A stretch of 64,000 nucleotides of DNA from Geomonas oryzae (GTDB taxonomy: Bacteria; Desulfobacterota; Desulfuromonadia; Geobacterales; Geobacteraceae). The notes beneath the pieces were generated by a model. That model made no database searches and was not told where the DNA came from. It worked only from the letters and a program-made list of their open reading frames with translations. The translations under genes were made by a program, and so were the position numbers. The first letter of the stretch is position 1, and the number at the start of each line of letters is the position of its first letter. Location of the stretch: positions 62,001 to 126,000 of the forward strand of contig NZ_RAHW01000007.1 in the NCBI RefSeq assembly GCF_004117875.1. Reading direction: 5' to 3'. Positions 34,974 to 43,253 of the stretch are shown here, piece after piece.

Positions 34974-35402
34974 TTACAGGTGGAAATCTCCCGCCGCTTC
35001 AGGCTGGTAGAGGACCTTCTTCACCTTCAGCTTCTTCTTTCCGCCGGGCACCGCCCAGGCGATGCGATCGCCGGCACGATAGCCTATCAGCGCGGTCCCT
35101 ACCGGGGCTAGCACCGATATCCGTCCCTTTTCCAGATCTGCGTCTGCCGGGAACACGAGGGTATATTCCAACTCCTCGCCGGAATCGAGATCCTGCAGAC
35201 GCACCCGCGAGTTCATGGTTATGACGTCAGGGGGGATGCCCGCGGAGGGGACCACCTCTGCCCTTGTCAATTCCTGCTCCAGTTCCGCAAGGTATCTGCC
35301 GTCGCGCGACGACCTTTGTTCGACACCGCCGATCATCTCCTCGAGACGCTCCAGGTCGAACTCCGTGATGAATATCTGCCTACCCTTACCGCTTTGCTTC
35401 AT
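34974..35402 (-). CDS. rnk: Rnk-type regulator of nucleoside diphosphate kinase (GreA/GreB C-terminal fold)
   Basis: 142 residues: a short N-terminal coiled segment (FITEFDLERLEEMIGGV) and a GreA/B-like FKBP-type C-terminal domain (VITMNSRVRLQDLDSGEELEYTLVFP, ISVLAPVGTALIGYRAGD). Rnk proteins bind RNA polymerase but lack the long Gre coiled coil. AAGGAG 6 nt before ATG 35402 fixes the start. A terminator hairpin ends about 27 bp upstream of the start codon on the same strand, preceded by a short leader reading frame, an attenuator-like arrangement unusual for rnk. Confidence 0.82.
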   Translation of the reverse strand: MKQSGKGRQIFITEFDLERLEEMIGGVEQRSSRDGRYLAELEQELTRAEVVPSAGIPPDVITMNSRVRLQDLDSGEELEYTLVFPADADLEKGRISVLAPVGTALIGYRAGDRIAWAVPGGKKKLKVKKVLYQPEAAGDFHL

Positions 35403-35429
35403 TTTATTCTCCTTTTTTCGGGCAATAAA

Positions 35430-35458
35430 AAACCCCCGCGGGCTCATGCCGGCGGGGG
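35430..35458 (-). terminator. Intrinsic terminator in the leader of rnk (attenuator-like)
   Basis: Minus-strand stem CCCCCGC / GCGGGGG extended by GGC/GCC around a TCAT-type loop, followed at once by TTTTTTAT. It lies between the leader reading frame (stop at 35486) and the rnk ribosome site, so it would block rnk expression unless bypassed. Confidence 0.75.
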
Positions 35459-35485
35459 TCTTGGTGTTGGTCTGTACGATAAAAG

Positions 35486-35593
35486 CTAAACCCTTCCCTC
35501 CGGCACCGACATGGAACGTGCGAGACCGCGCAGCAACGCGGCTGCGGTCAGGCGGGTAAAAAGGGCGGCATGAAAAAGACGGGTTGAGATCAC
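35486..35593 (-). CDS. Putative 35-residue leader peptide upstream of rnk
   Basis: GTG start at 35593, TAG at 35486-35488. GAGGA lies 10 nt before the GTG. The peptide is rich in Leu, Ala and Arg (segments RLFHAALFTRLT and ALLRGLARSM) and ends MSVPEGRV. It is followed 27 nt later by an intrinsic terminator and then by rnk, the classic layout of transcription attenuation. The peptide is too short for standard gene finders. Whether ribosome stalling at Leu, Ala or Arg codons is sensed is inference. Confidence 0.55.
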   Translation of the reverse strand: MISTRLFHAALFTRLTAAALLRGLARSMSVPEGRV

Positions 35594-35825
35594 GGCTGTG
35601 TTTTCCTCGAATCTTTTAGTCGTTAAGGTTCCCAACCCTAGCATCTTTGCATGTGGGCGTCAACAAGGGGAGGCGGTCCGGCAGTCGGGGGAGTTCTCAC
35701 CCGCTTGCTTTGCCCGTGCGATAAGGAGTTCCTGCCGGACTTTTAGCGGCGGGCAGACTGCGGTGCGGACCGAAGGTCCCTGCAGCAGGTCTCCATCTTC
35801 TCGCGTAACGCCTCCATGACGCCCC

Positions 35826-35918
35826 CTACCACCTGGTGAAGCAATCGGACTTGCAGAATAGCGCTATGAGCGCGATCGCGAGCCAGATGCAGCATATGAT
35901 GAAGATAAGTACGGCCAT
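35826..35918 (-). CDS. 30-residue single-helix membrane peptide
   Basis: ATG 35918 with GGGGAGGG directly upstream. Residues 2-22 are one hydrophobic helix (starting MAVLIFIICCIWLAIAL), followed by a short polar tail FCKSDCFTRW with two of its four cysteines. Length and composition fit a genuine small inner-membrane protein; no homologue recognised. Located in an otherwise gene-free 0.9-kb region between rnk and the MFS gene. Confidence 0.6.
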   Translation of the reverse strand: MAVLIFIICCIWLAIALIALFCKSDCFTRW

Positions 35919-36301
35919 GTCCCTCCCCTTGAACTCTTATTCTGACTGAAGTAGCCCCACTAAACCTGCCGTCGCCGCGCCCAGGGTTCCCGTTTTTACA
36001 AAGGGAACAAAAGCGCTCCGTTGCTCACCCGGATGCCAGGCAGGCCAGGCTAAATCCCCCCTCGTCAGGCTCACGCAGTGCTTCGTGGGAAGCTGCACTC
36101 CCGTTCCCCAGTATTCTCTGAAGAACCTTTCCCAAGCCTGACGGTAACTGTCGCAACCGCTCTTTCGGGGATGCTTCCGTTGCCCAATCATATATATACA
36201 ACTTCTTGAATGTCAACAGATTCATGCCCGCTCCGGTCGACTGACGCCGCCGATCGTCCAGAATCTCCTTGCAAATTCGCACGTGAGCGGGTACGGATGC
36301 T
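35919..36301. other. Gene-free region with a possible stray copy of the 41-bp unit
   Basis: No credible gene. At about 36007-36032 the sequence AAGCGCTCCGTTGCTCACC followed by CGGATGC closely matches the first 26 bases of the 41-bp repeat unit found at 29.3 kb. An AT-rich stretch (CATATATATACAACTT, about 36188-36205) probably holds the promoter of the MFS gene or of the small membrane peptide. Confidence 0.45.
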
Positions 36302-37498
36302 GTGATGAATAGTCTCTCCGGGAACATACGAAAGCTCTACGTCTTCTCTTTCCTGCAGATGATGCTGTTTCCGATGGCGATCATAACCCTCTTCTGGAAG
36401 GACCACATCGGGCTTTCGCTGACCCAGATCCTGCTTTTGCAAAGCATCTTCTCGGTGGCGACCCTGGCACTCGATTACCCGGCCGGCTACATAAGCGACC
36501 GGGTCGGCTACCGCTGCGCCCTCAACATCGCCGCGGCCCTCGGCATGGCGGGCTGGGGCATCTACATCTATGCGAACTCCTTCACCACCGTGCTGCTGGC
36601 GGAGATCACCCTCGGGATGTCGCTCTCCTTCATAAGCGGCTCGGACAGCGCCCTTCTCTATGAGACGCTGCGCGCACAGGGGGACGAGCGTTCCTACGCC
36701 CTGCATCAGGGACGCATGCACGGCTTCGCCCAGATCGGCGAGGCAGCCGGAGCGGTGATGGCCGGGGTGATCTACGCCTTCGAGCCGAGGCTCCCCTTCG
36801 TGCTGCAGGTCGCGGTATGGGGAGCCGGTCTCGCCGTCACGAGCCGCCTTGTCGAAACGCCACGGGAGCATACGCCCGCCCGCTCCCATCTCGCCGAGGC
36901 GATCGCCACCGCACGCTACGCCTTTAAGGAGAACCGGCACCTGCGCTATACGATCCTCCTCAACACGGTGCTGGGGGTCGCGTCCTTCTACCCGGTCTGG
37001 CTGATCCAGCCCTACATGCAGCACGCCCGCGTGCCGGTCGCCTGGTTCGGTCCCGTCTGGGCCGGCGCCAACCTCACCGTGGCGCTTTGCGCCTTGGGGA
37101 GTCACCGGCTGCACAACCGCTTGGGCGACCGCGGCATGGTGCTGCTCTTTCTCGCGCTGACGGCGGCGGGGTACCTAGGCCTCGGACTCTGCGCGGGGAT
37201 TTGGGGTTTCCTCTTTTACTACCTGCTCACCTGCATGCGCGGCTTCCGGGGACCGATGATGCTCTCCCACACCCAGCAGGAGTCATCGAGCGCGAACCGG
37301 GCGGCGACCCTCTCGCTGCAATCGGTCTCCTTCAGGATTCTTTTCGTGGTGAGCGGTCCGCTGGTGGGAAAGCTGGCCGACGCGGCGGGGGTGGCGCGCA
37401 GCTTCTACTTCCTCTTCTACGCATTTATCTTCACCCTTCCCCTGCTCGCGGCCCTTTTCCTCAAGAACGCGCCGCGCCGGGAGGCCGAGGTGCCATAG
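36302..37498 (+). CDS. MFS transporter
   Basis: 398 residues, twelve predicted helices. The cytoplasmic loop between helices 2 and 3 has DYPAGYISDRVGYR, the MFS motif A equivalent. Other family segments: LGMSLSFISGSDSALLYETL and a large central loop around residue 200. Drug or metabolite efflux is likely; substrate unknown. Start near GTG/ATG 36302-36305; ribosome site weak. Followed 38 bp later by two very small genes in the same direction. Confidence 0.85.
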   Translation: MMNSLSGNIRKLYVFSFLQMMLFPMAIITLFWKDHIGLSLTQILLLQSIFSVATLALDYPAGYISDRVGYRCALNIAAALGMAGWGIYIYANSFTTVLLAEITLGMSLSFISGSDSALLYETLRAQGDERSYALHQGRMHGFAQIGEAAGAVMAGVIYAFEPRLPFVLQVAVWGAGLAVTSRLVETPREHTPARSHLAEAIATARYAFKENRHLRYTILLNTVLGVASFYPVWLIQPYMQHARVPVAWFGPVWAGANLTVALCALGSHRLHNRLGDRGMVLLFLALTAAGYLGLGLCAGIWGFLFYYLLTCMRGFRGPMMLSHTQQESSSANRAATLSLQSVSFRILFVVSGPLVGKLADAAGVARSFYFLFYAFIFTLPLLAALFLKNAPRREAEVP

Positions 37499-37536
37499 TG
37501 CAGCGGGCGGGAGACCCGGCCGCAAAGGAGCAGAGC

Positions 37537-37761
37537 ATGAACTACCGAGCCATAGCGAAAAAGCTGTTGCAGGAACAGCCGCAGACCATCGCGGTCCTTC
37601 TCGCCCGTCTCCCGGCGCAAGACGCCGGCGAGATCGTGAAGCTCCTCCCCGACTTCGTCCAGGCCGATCTCGTGCAGCGGATCGTGCACATAGAGCGCTT
37701 GCCCGACGAGGTGTTGGCCGAGATAGACGCGACGCTGGACGCTCTCTTTAGGAGCCGCTGA
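37537..37761 (+). CDS. Stand-alone FliG middle-domain-like small protein
   Basis: 74 residues matching the FliG_M (ARM-repeat) motif: EQPQTIAVLLARLPAQDAGE, IVKLLPDFVQADLVQRIVHIE. In FliG this domain sits in the middle of a 330-residue motor switch protein; here it is alone. AAGGAG 6 nt before ATG 37537 supports translation. Its stop abuts the start of the J-domain gene (TGA 37759-37761, ATG 37763). No flagellar genes are nearby. Possible regulator or adaptor; function inferred only from fold. Confidence 0.72.
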   Translation: MNYRAIAKKLLQEQPQTIAVLLARLPAQDAGEIVKLLPDFVQADLVQRIVHIERLPDEVLAEIDATLDALFRSR

Positions 37762-37762
37762 C

Positions 37763-38044
37763 ATGACCTACGTGAACCTGCAGGAGGCGCTGCAGATACT
37801 GGGGCTTGGGGAGCGGGCGACGCTGGGCGAGATAAAGGCCCGGCACCGGGAGCTGGTCAAGCGCCATCATCCCGATGCCGGTGCGCAGGGGGACCCGGAA
37901 AGGATCCGCCTGATAAACGCGGCCTACCGGATCGTTTCGGAGTACGTAGCAGGGTACCGCTTCTCGTTCACCGAGGACGAGTTCTACGAACAAAACCCCG
38001 ACGAGCGGCTGAGGAACCAGTTCATGGACTTCTACCGGAACTGA
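37763..38044 (+). CDS. Small J-domain (DnaJ-like) protein
   Basis: 93 residues that are essentially one J domain: EALQILGLGERATLGEIKARHRELVKRHHPDAG with the essential HPD, then ERIRLINAAYRIVSEY. A short tail (FTEDEFYEQNPDERLRNQFMDFYRN) replaces the usual Gly/Phe and zinc-finger regions. Expected to stimulate a DnaK-type chaperone on a specific client. Immediately after the FliG_M-like protein, probably co-translated with it. Confidence 0.87.
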   Translation: MTYVNLQEALQILGLGERATLGEIKARHRELVKRHHPDAGAQGDPERIRLINAAYRIVSEYVAGYRFSFTEDEFYEQNPDERLRNQFMDFYRN

Positions 38045-38056
38045 GCAACCGGCAGC

Positions 38057-38659
38057 TTAGAAATCGTAACGCACCCCGAACATGACGTTGCTGGAACCGT
38101 AGGAGAGTTCGGTACCCTTCAGGCTGAAGTCTTTTGCCGCGCCCTGGTAGCGGTAAGAGAGGTCCAAGGTGATGTGCGGGGCCGCCTTTAAGGCCACGCC
38201 GGCCATGGCCTGGTACCCGAAAACGGTGTCGCTCGCATGCTCTTCAGTGTCGGAGAGCCTGCCGTCGAGCAAACCTATACCCGCCCCAAGGAAGGGACGC
38301 ACAACCGACTTGATCGGGAAGTCATAGAAACCATTGAGCATGTAGCTCATCACCCTGAGATCCCCCTCGACGGGCACCGCACCCATCCCTACGAGATCGA
38401 TGGTATCAGTATCCGCCTTTCGATAGCCGAACTCGGCCTCCAGGCGGACTCCGTTCTCCCACTGAAATCCGACGCTGGCCCCGACGGCAAAGCCCAGGTC
38501 ATAGGTAAGGGTTGTCGTCTCGATGCCATCGTTGAAATCACTGTCATGGAAGAATGCGACTCCACCGTTGACCCCAACATAGGGGCCTGCCTGCGCTGCA
38601 GTTGCGACAGCGGTAAGTGCCGCCATCAGTAATGCTGCCGTGAGAATCCGTAGTTTCAT
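38057..38659 (-). CDS. OmpA-like outer-membrane beta-barrel protein
   Basis: 200 residues: signal peptide (MKLRILTAALLMAALTAVATAAQA) then an eight-strand-type barrel (GPYVGVNGGVAFFHDSDF, VGFQWENGVRLEAEFGYRK, MLNGFYDFPIKSVVRPFLGAG, VMFGVRYDF with terminal Phe). Resembles the OmpW/OprF-like porin-barrel family of small outer-membrane proteins. AAGGAGG 8 nt before ATG 38659. The 5' region is AT-rich. Function unknown. Confidence 0.82.
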   Translation of the reverse strand: MKLRILTAALLMAALTAVATAAQAGPYVGVNGGVAFFHDSDFNDGIETTTLTYDLGFAVGASVGFQWENGVRLEAEFGYRKADTDTIDLVGMGAVPVEGDLRVMSYMLNGFYDFPIKSVVRPFLGAGIGLLDGRLSDTEEHASDTVFGYQAMAGVALKAAPHITLDLSYRYQGAAKDFSLKGTELSYGSSNVMFGVRYDF

Positions 38660-38761
38660 GCGACTGTCCTCCTTTGCTGGGATCGGCTCGTAGAGCCCGC
38701 ATACCGCGGACGCGGAATATGCAATCTCACTTGAAACACAAAGCATGCCTTTTGTAAGCAT

Positions 38762-39241
38762 GCGAAATCACTACCGCGCTTCCTTGCTGAAAAAACATTA
38801 AGTGTTCCATTTTTTACTAGCAACTTGTCACTCGCGGTATTTTTGAATTATTACTGCCATTTAAAGACACTGTAAAAATTTTCACGTGTGCATTTTTTTA
38901 CGAATCTTACAGAGGACGCTTGAATGTAGATACAGTCGTTGACTGCGAGTAACAGTAAAGAGTGTTGGTTTTGGGACATTTCATACAGCAACGGCGCAAA
39001 ACACATACAATAAAGTTAGTAATACAAAATGAAAAGCCCCCCTTCCATCATCACCTCCGGCACGCCCCTCTCCCTGGCACCGATATGCACCGTTGACAAC
39101 TTTGACGAAAAATAATACATTGTTTTAGCAATCCGGCACCACCGTCGCGTTTGCTGGAGATGTGGTGCTACGGGGGAGCAGAGCTTGAAGCATCCGGCTA
39201 TCCGCCCGAAAAAACAGACCGAGTTCGTGAAGGAGCAGGAA
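38762..39241. other. AT-rich gene-free region
   Basis: About 480 bp, markedly AT-rich between 38790 and 39020 and between 39100 and 39130. Probably contains the minus-strand promoter of the OmpA-like gene and that of the small zinc-ribbon-like gene. A short frame from ATG 39029 lacks a ribosome site and was not called. Confidence 0.4.
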
Positions 39242-39472
39242 ATGGGCATGGCATTACAGTGCAAGTTCTTCGGCCACATCATCAGCGTCGACAAAGCGCT
39301 CGCCATACGCGAGGGCGCTACGGCAGAACAGAAGTACTCCCTTCTTTTCGAATGCGACAAATGCGGCAAACCGGTCCGCCCGCGCGCGGCGGGAGACAAG
39401 CACGTCGCGCACTTCGTGCATCTCAAGGAAAACCCCGAGTGCGGTTACGCCGAGCCCCCCAGGGAATACTGA
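39242..39472 (+). CDS. Small protein with zinc-ribbon-like cysteines, uncharacterised
   Basis: 76 residues (MGMALQCKFFGHIISVDKAL...). CDKCGKPVRP and a following HVAHFVH and PEC give a possible Cys/His metal site. AAGGAG 7 nt before ATG 39242 is better than the frame opening at 39185. Followed after 13 bp by a LysE-type exporter in the same direction, so they may be co-transcribed. Function unknown. Confidence 0.62.
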   Translation: MGMALQCKFFGHIISVDKALAIREGATAEQKYSLLFECDKCGKPVRPRAAGDKHVAHFVHLKENPECGYAEPPREY

Positions 39473-39485
39473 CCACCGCGCCGCG

Positions 39486-40112
39486 ATGAAGCTGCTCACC
39501 CTCTTCTTTCTGGTCTCATTGGCGTCAACCGCCATCCCCGGACCGGCGGTCCTGTACGTGACAACGCAGGGGATGCGCGGCGGCATGCGCTCCGGACTTC
39601 CGGCCGCACTAGGCATCCTTGCCGCCGACGCCTTCTATATCGTCCTCTCCGTGACGGGACTCTCCGCGATACTCGCCGCATCGTACCAACTGTTCACCAT
39701 CATGAAATGGGCCGGCGCCGTCTACCTGGTCTACCTGGGCGTGCGGATCTTGCTTTCGGGGCTCTCCGCTTCGGTTGCGCGGCAGACAGCCACAGCCAAC
39801 TGCGGCACGGGTCGCTCCTTCCTGGGCGGTTTCGCCCTGCACGCGGCAAACCCGAAGGCGCTTTTGTACTTCGGGTCCCTCGTCCCGCAGTTCGTGACGC
39901 CGGGCAAGCCGATTGCCGTCCAACTTGCCGCCCTCGCGCTCATTCACCTCTCCACCGCTTCCTGCGTGCTCATCATCTACGCAGCGTCTTCCTCGCGTTT
40001 AGGTCGCTGCAGCGTAGGCTCGGGCGTCTCCCGGTTGCTGCGCTTCGCGGCCGGCGCCTCTCTCATCGGGGCGGGGGTCTCCCTCGGATGCCTGAGAAGA
40101 AGCAGCCCCTAA
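39486..40112 (+). CDS. LysE/RhtB-family amino-acid exporter
   Basis: 208 residues with six hydrophobic segments. Family signature near the N-terminus: ASTAIPGPAVLYVTTQGMRGG and the following GILAADAFYIVLSVTGLS; helix 3 region MKWAGAVYLVYLGVRILLSG; NPKALLYFGSLVPQFV. Exports amino acids or related small solutes; substrate unknown. Confidence 0.87.
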   Translation: MKLLTLFFLVSLASTAIPGPAVLYVTTQGMRGGMRSGLPAALGILAADAFYIVLSVTGLSAILAASYQLFTIMKWAGAVYLVYLGVRILLSGLSASVARQTATANCGTGRSFLGGFALHAANPKALLYFGSLVPQFVTPGKPIAVQLAALALIHLSTASCVLIIYAASSSRLGRCSVGSGVSRLLRFAAGASLIGAGVSLGCLRRSSP

Positions 40113-40707
40113 AGTAAGTCCCCCCATTTAAATCAAATCCCCCTGCCCCCCCTTTGCCAAGGCTACGGGGGGCAGGCTCCCCCTTCGCAAAGGGGGGAAC
40201 GCGACGCCAGTTGCAGCGCTTCGTGGACACTCTTGTTGTTCGTGGACACTCCTGTTGCCATCCCCGGAATTCCCGGATGAACCTCACAAGGGGGGGGAAC
40301 CTGAAGCCGAGTGCGGCACTTCGTGGAGACCGACGCCCTGTTTTCCCAGAATTATCTACAGTACCTTTCTACTGGCCCCTGCCCGCAAAGTTCCTTCGTT
40401 TCGCCACTTAAGAAGTTATTGACCGATCGCCATCTGTTATTGAAAAATAAAACGGCCAGTCGATAAGTTACAAGCAGGATACCGTATACATCAAAGGCCG
40501 GGATCGCGCTTTATTTTCTTCCCGGCCGTGTGATATATACGTAATTTTAAAATTACGTTACCGAATATTGCACTACAAACCGCACCACGACAATCACCAA
40601 GTGAAACGGTTAATTGTGCATGTCTTATCGAAAAGCTTTTCATGCACGACAACATCCAACTTTTATACCGGCAACGACCGCTTTCTAAGTTACGACAAGG
40701 ATCACAG
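40113..40707. repeat. Gene-free region with hairpins, direct repeats and a 20-bp palindrome
   Basis: 40142-40176 and 40179-40196 form two GC-rich hairpins (CCTGCCCCCC / GGGGGGCAGG; CCCCCTT / AAAGGGGG) of the sort scattered between genes in this group; they may end transcription of the LysE gene. Two direct repeats TTCGTGGACACTC-TGTTG occur at about 40220-40256. A perfect 20-bp palindrome (ACGTAATTTT and its complement) at 40539-40558 lies about 150 bp before the chemoreceptor start and looks like an operator. Confidence 0.6.
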
Positions 40708-42822
40708 GTGAATTTGAGCATCGTAAAGAAGGGCACCATACTGACCGTCACCATCGTCATTACCGCGGTGAGCGTCACCACGTACGTCTCTTTGGCCAAA
40801 ATGAGGCGGGAGATGGTGCGCGTGGCCACCGCGTCACAGGAAAGCAGGCTCAACACCTTTTGGGAGCTGCTCAGGCAAAAGGGAGCATGCCGGGTCGAAG
40901 GGAGCCGCCTGATGGCGGGGGACTGCGTCCTAAACGGCGACAACGAGCTTCCCGACAAGGTGGCGAAGATCTGCGGCGGGACGGCCACCATCTTCATGAA
41001 TGACGTCAGGGTGGCCACCAACGTAGTGAAGGAGGACGGCAGCCGAGCGGTGGGGACGAGGCTCGAGGGTCCCGCCTACGATGCCCTCTTCAAGAAGGGG
41101 GAAGGTTACCGTGGCGTCGCGCCGATCCTCAACACCCCCTACTTCACCGCCTACGATCCGATCCGTGACAACAGCGGGCAGGTGATCGGCGCTTTATACG
41201 TCGGGGTGAAGACCGCGGATTTCCTCCAATCCTTCGAACACACGCGAACGACGGTGATCGCCCTGGCATTTGCCTTCACCCTTTTCGCCAGCTGCATCGC
41301 CGCCTGGTTCACGCGCCTGCTGCTCGCCCCGCTGAAGAAGGCGGTTTCCATCACCGAGGCCGTGGCGACGGGGGACCTCACCGTGGCGATTCCGGCGGGT
41401 GGAGACGACGAGGCCGGTAAACTCCTCGAGTCGTTGAGGGCAATGGTGACCGAGCTGCGCGGCATGATCAGCAGGGTGAGCGGGTCCGCGGAAAGCGTGC
41501 AGGGAATATCGGCCGACCTCTCCGCCGAAGCCGCGGGTGCTGTGGCGGCCGCGCGCCGCCAGCAGGGCAAAGTGATCGAGACGTCGTCCTACGTCGAGAC
41601 CATCGCCGGCAAGGCCGAGGAGATCGAGAATGAAACGCAGCGGCTCGCCCGTGCTGCGTCGGAGTCCTCCGCATCGATCCTGGAGATGACGGCGACAACG
41701 GAGGAGGTAGCCCTCAACGCGGAGCGACTCACCTCGCTGATCGCCGAGGTGACCGCCTCGATCATGCAGAGCGCGAGCGCCAGCGGCGAGATCGGCGAAC
41801 ACACCGTGGCGCTCGTCTCCTCCTCCATGTCGACGGCGTCATCGATCCTGGAGATGGAAGCGGCCACCAACACGGTAAAGGGAAACGCCGTGCTCACCGC
41901 AGAGGTGGCGGAGGTCGTGGAACAAGACGCCCTCAAGGGGGTCGAGGCGGTACGGGCGATGCGCCAGGGGATAAGCGAGATCCGCGCCTCGTCCGGGGTC
42001 ACCAACCAGGTCATCACGACGCTCACCGCGAGGACGCACGAGATCGGGGCGATATCCTCCGTGATCGACGACATCGCCAAGAGAACCTCGCTGCTCGCGC
42101 TGAACGCAAGCATCATCGCGGCGCAGGCCGGCCAGCACGGCAAGGCTTTCGCGGTGGTCGCCGAGGAGATCAAGATGCTCGCCTCGAGCACCGCCCGTTC
42201 CACCAGCGAGATAGCCGGCCTGATCGCCGGCGTGCAGGAAGAGACCGAGCGGGCGGTGAACGCGCTCAAGGAGACGGATCAGCGCATCGCGGCGGGAGAG
42301 GAGCTGAGTTCACGCTCCGGCGACGCCCTGGAGAAGATCGTGAGCGGCGTCTCCACCGCGAGAAGCCACATAAGCGGCATCGCGCGGGCCACGGCGGAAC
42401 AGGCGAAGGGGACGGGCCTCATCCGGGAGGCGATGGACCGGGTGACCGACATGACCGAGCGGATCGAACGCGCCATCAGGGAGCAGTCCGGAGCCAAGGA
42501 AGCGATCATGGTTGCCTCTGAGCAGATGAAAGAATTGGCCGCACAGTTCCAGTGGGCGACCCGCGAGCAGAGCAAGGTGGGGCGCGACATCTCAAATTCG
42601 ATCCTGGACGTCTCGGACATGTCGCAGAAGATCGAAAAGGCCTGCGCGGTGCAGGCCAAGGAGAGCACCCAGATCGCAGCGGCGGTGGCCGAGATCAACG
42701 CCGACGCGGACCGCTGCCTGCAGGCCGCGGCGCTTCTCGAGGCGGGGGCGGCGAAGCTCACCGGCCAGGTGGGCGTCCTGCGTGAGGGGACCGGCGCCTT
42801 CAGGCTGCAGGGAGGCCATTGA
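40708..42822 (+). CDS. Methyl-accepting chemotaxis protein, single-Cache sensor
   Basis: 704-residue chemoreceptor. TM1 (GTILTVTIVITAVSVTTYV), a periplasmic Cache domain (about 35-185; TATIFMNDVRVATNVVKEDG, TAYDPIRDNSGQVIGALYVGV), TM2, HAMP, then a long signalling helix pair. The hairpin tip reads RTSLLALNASIIAAQAGQHGKAFAVVAEEIKML, with ASII and HGKAF where most receptors have AAIE and RGF. Start is GTG 40708 with AAGGA 7 nt upstream; the frame opens at 40642. Its stop overlaps an open TTG of the next frame. Ligand unknown. Confidence 0.88.
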   Translation: MNLSIVKKGTILTVTIVITAVSVTTYVSLAKMRREMVRVATASQESRLNTFWELLRQKGACRVEGSRLMAGDCVLNGDNELPDKVAKICGGTATIFMNDVRVATNVVKEDGSRAVGTRLEGPAYDALFKKGEGYRGVAPILNTPYFTAYDPIRDNSGQVIGALYVGVKTADFLQSFEHTRTTVIALAFAFTLFASCIAAWFTRLLLAPLKKAVSITEAVATGDLTVAIPAGGDDEAGKLLESLRAMVTELRGMISRVSGSAESVQGISADLSAEAAGAVAAARRQQGKVIETSSYVETIAGKAEEIENETQRLARAASESSASILEMTATTEEVALNAERLTSLIAEVTASIMQSASASGEIGEHTVALVSSSMSTASSILEMEAATNTVKGNAVLTAEVAEVVEQDALKGVEAVRAMRQGISEIRASSGVTNQVITTLTARTHEIGAISSVIDDIAKRTSLLALNASIIAAQAGQHGKAFAVVAEEIKMLASSTARSTSEIAGLIAGVQEETERAVNALKETDQRIAAGEELSSRSGDALEKIVSGVSTARSHISGIARATAEQAKGTGLIREAMDRVTDMTERIERAIREQSGAKEAIMVASEQMKELAAQFQWATREQSKVGRDISNSILDVSDMSQKIEKACAVQAKESTQIAAAVAEINADADRCLQAAALLEAGAAKLTGQVGVLREGTGAFRLQGGH

Positions 42823-42914
42823 AAGAAGAGATGCGGTGTGCTAGCATCGGGCCCGGCCGCACGTCAGGAAAATCCCGACGGCTCCCGGAGCCGTCCGATG
42901 CCGAAGAGGTCGTT

Positions 42915-43250
42915 ATGACGCCCTTTAGTTTTTTCGCCACCCCTTCCTTCAAGACGAAGATCGCGAAGATCGAAAAACACGACCCGCCGGGTCACGCGCG
43001 CATCCAGTCGGTCATCGACCGGCTCCTTTTGAACCCGAGCGACGCCGACGGCTGGATGCACGGAGAGTACCACGGCCGCCTGAAGAAGTACGTGGGGCGG
43101 CGCGACTACCGGCTCATCTACCACTGGTGCGAGCTCTGCCGCAAGGAAGGGCACAAGCTTCACTCCCAATGCGGCTTCTGCTCCGAAGTCACCGACAACA
43201 GCGTCATCTTCTTCGACGTCTACCACAAGAACGAGGCGAACAGGCTCTAG
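42915..43250 (+). CDS. RelE/ParE-fold-like small protein, no antitoxin visible
   Basis: 111 residues. The central part RIQSVIDRLLLNPSDADGWMHGEYHGRLKKYVGRRDYRLIYHW resembles the RelE/ParE toxin fold (helical N-terminus, then beta strands with Arg/Tyr), but a cysteine-rich insert (CELCRKEGHKLHSQCGFC) before FFDVYHKNEANRL is unusual and could bind zinc. AAGAGG before ATG 42915. No antitoxin-sized gene precedes or follows; it sits between a chemoreceptor and GT61. It may be an orphan toxin or a repurposed relative. Confidence 0.6.
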   Translation: MTPFSFFATPSFKTKIAKIEKHDPPGHARIQSVIDRLLLNPSDADGWMHGEYHGRLKKYVGRRDYRLIYHWCELCRKEGHKLHSQCGFCSEVTDNSVIFFDVYHKNEANRL

Positions 43251-43253
43251 GCC

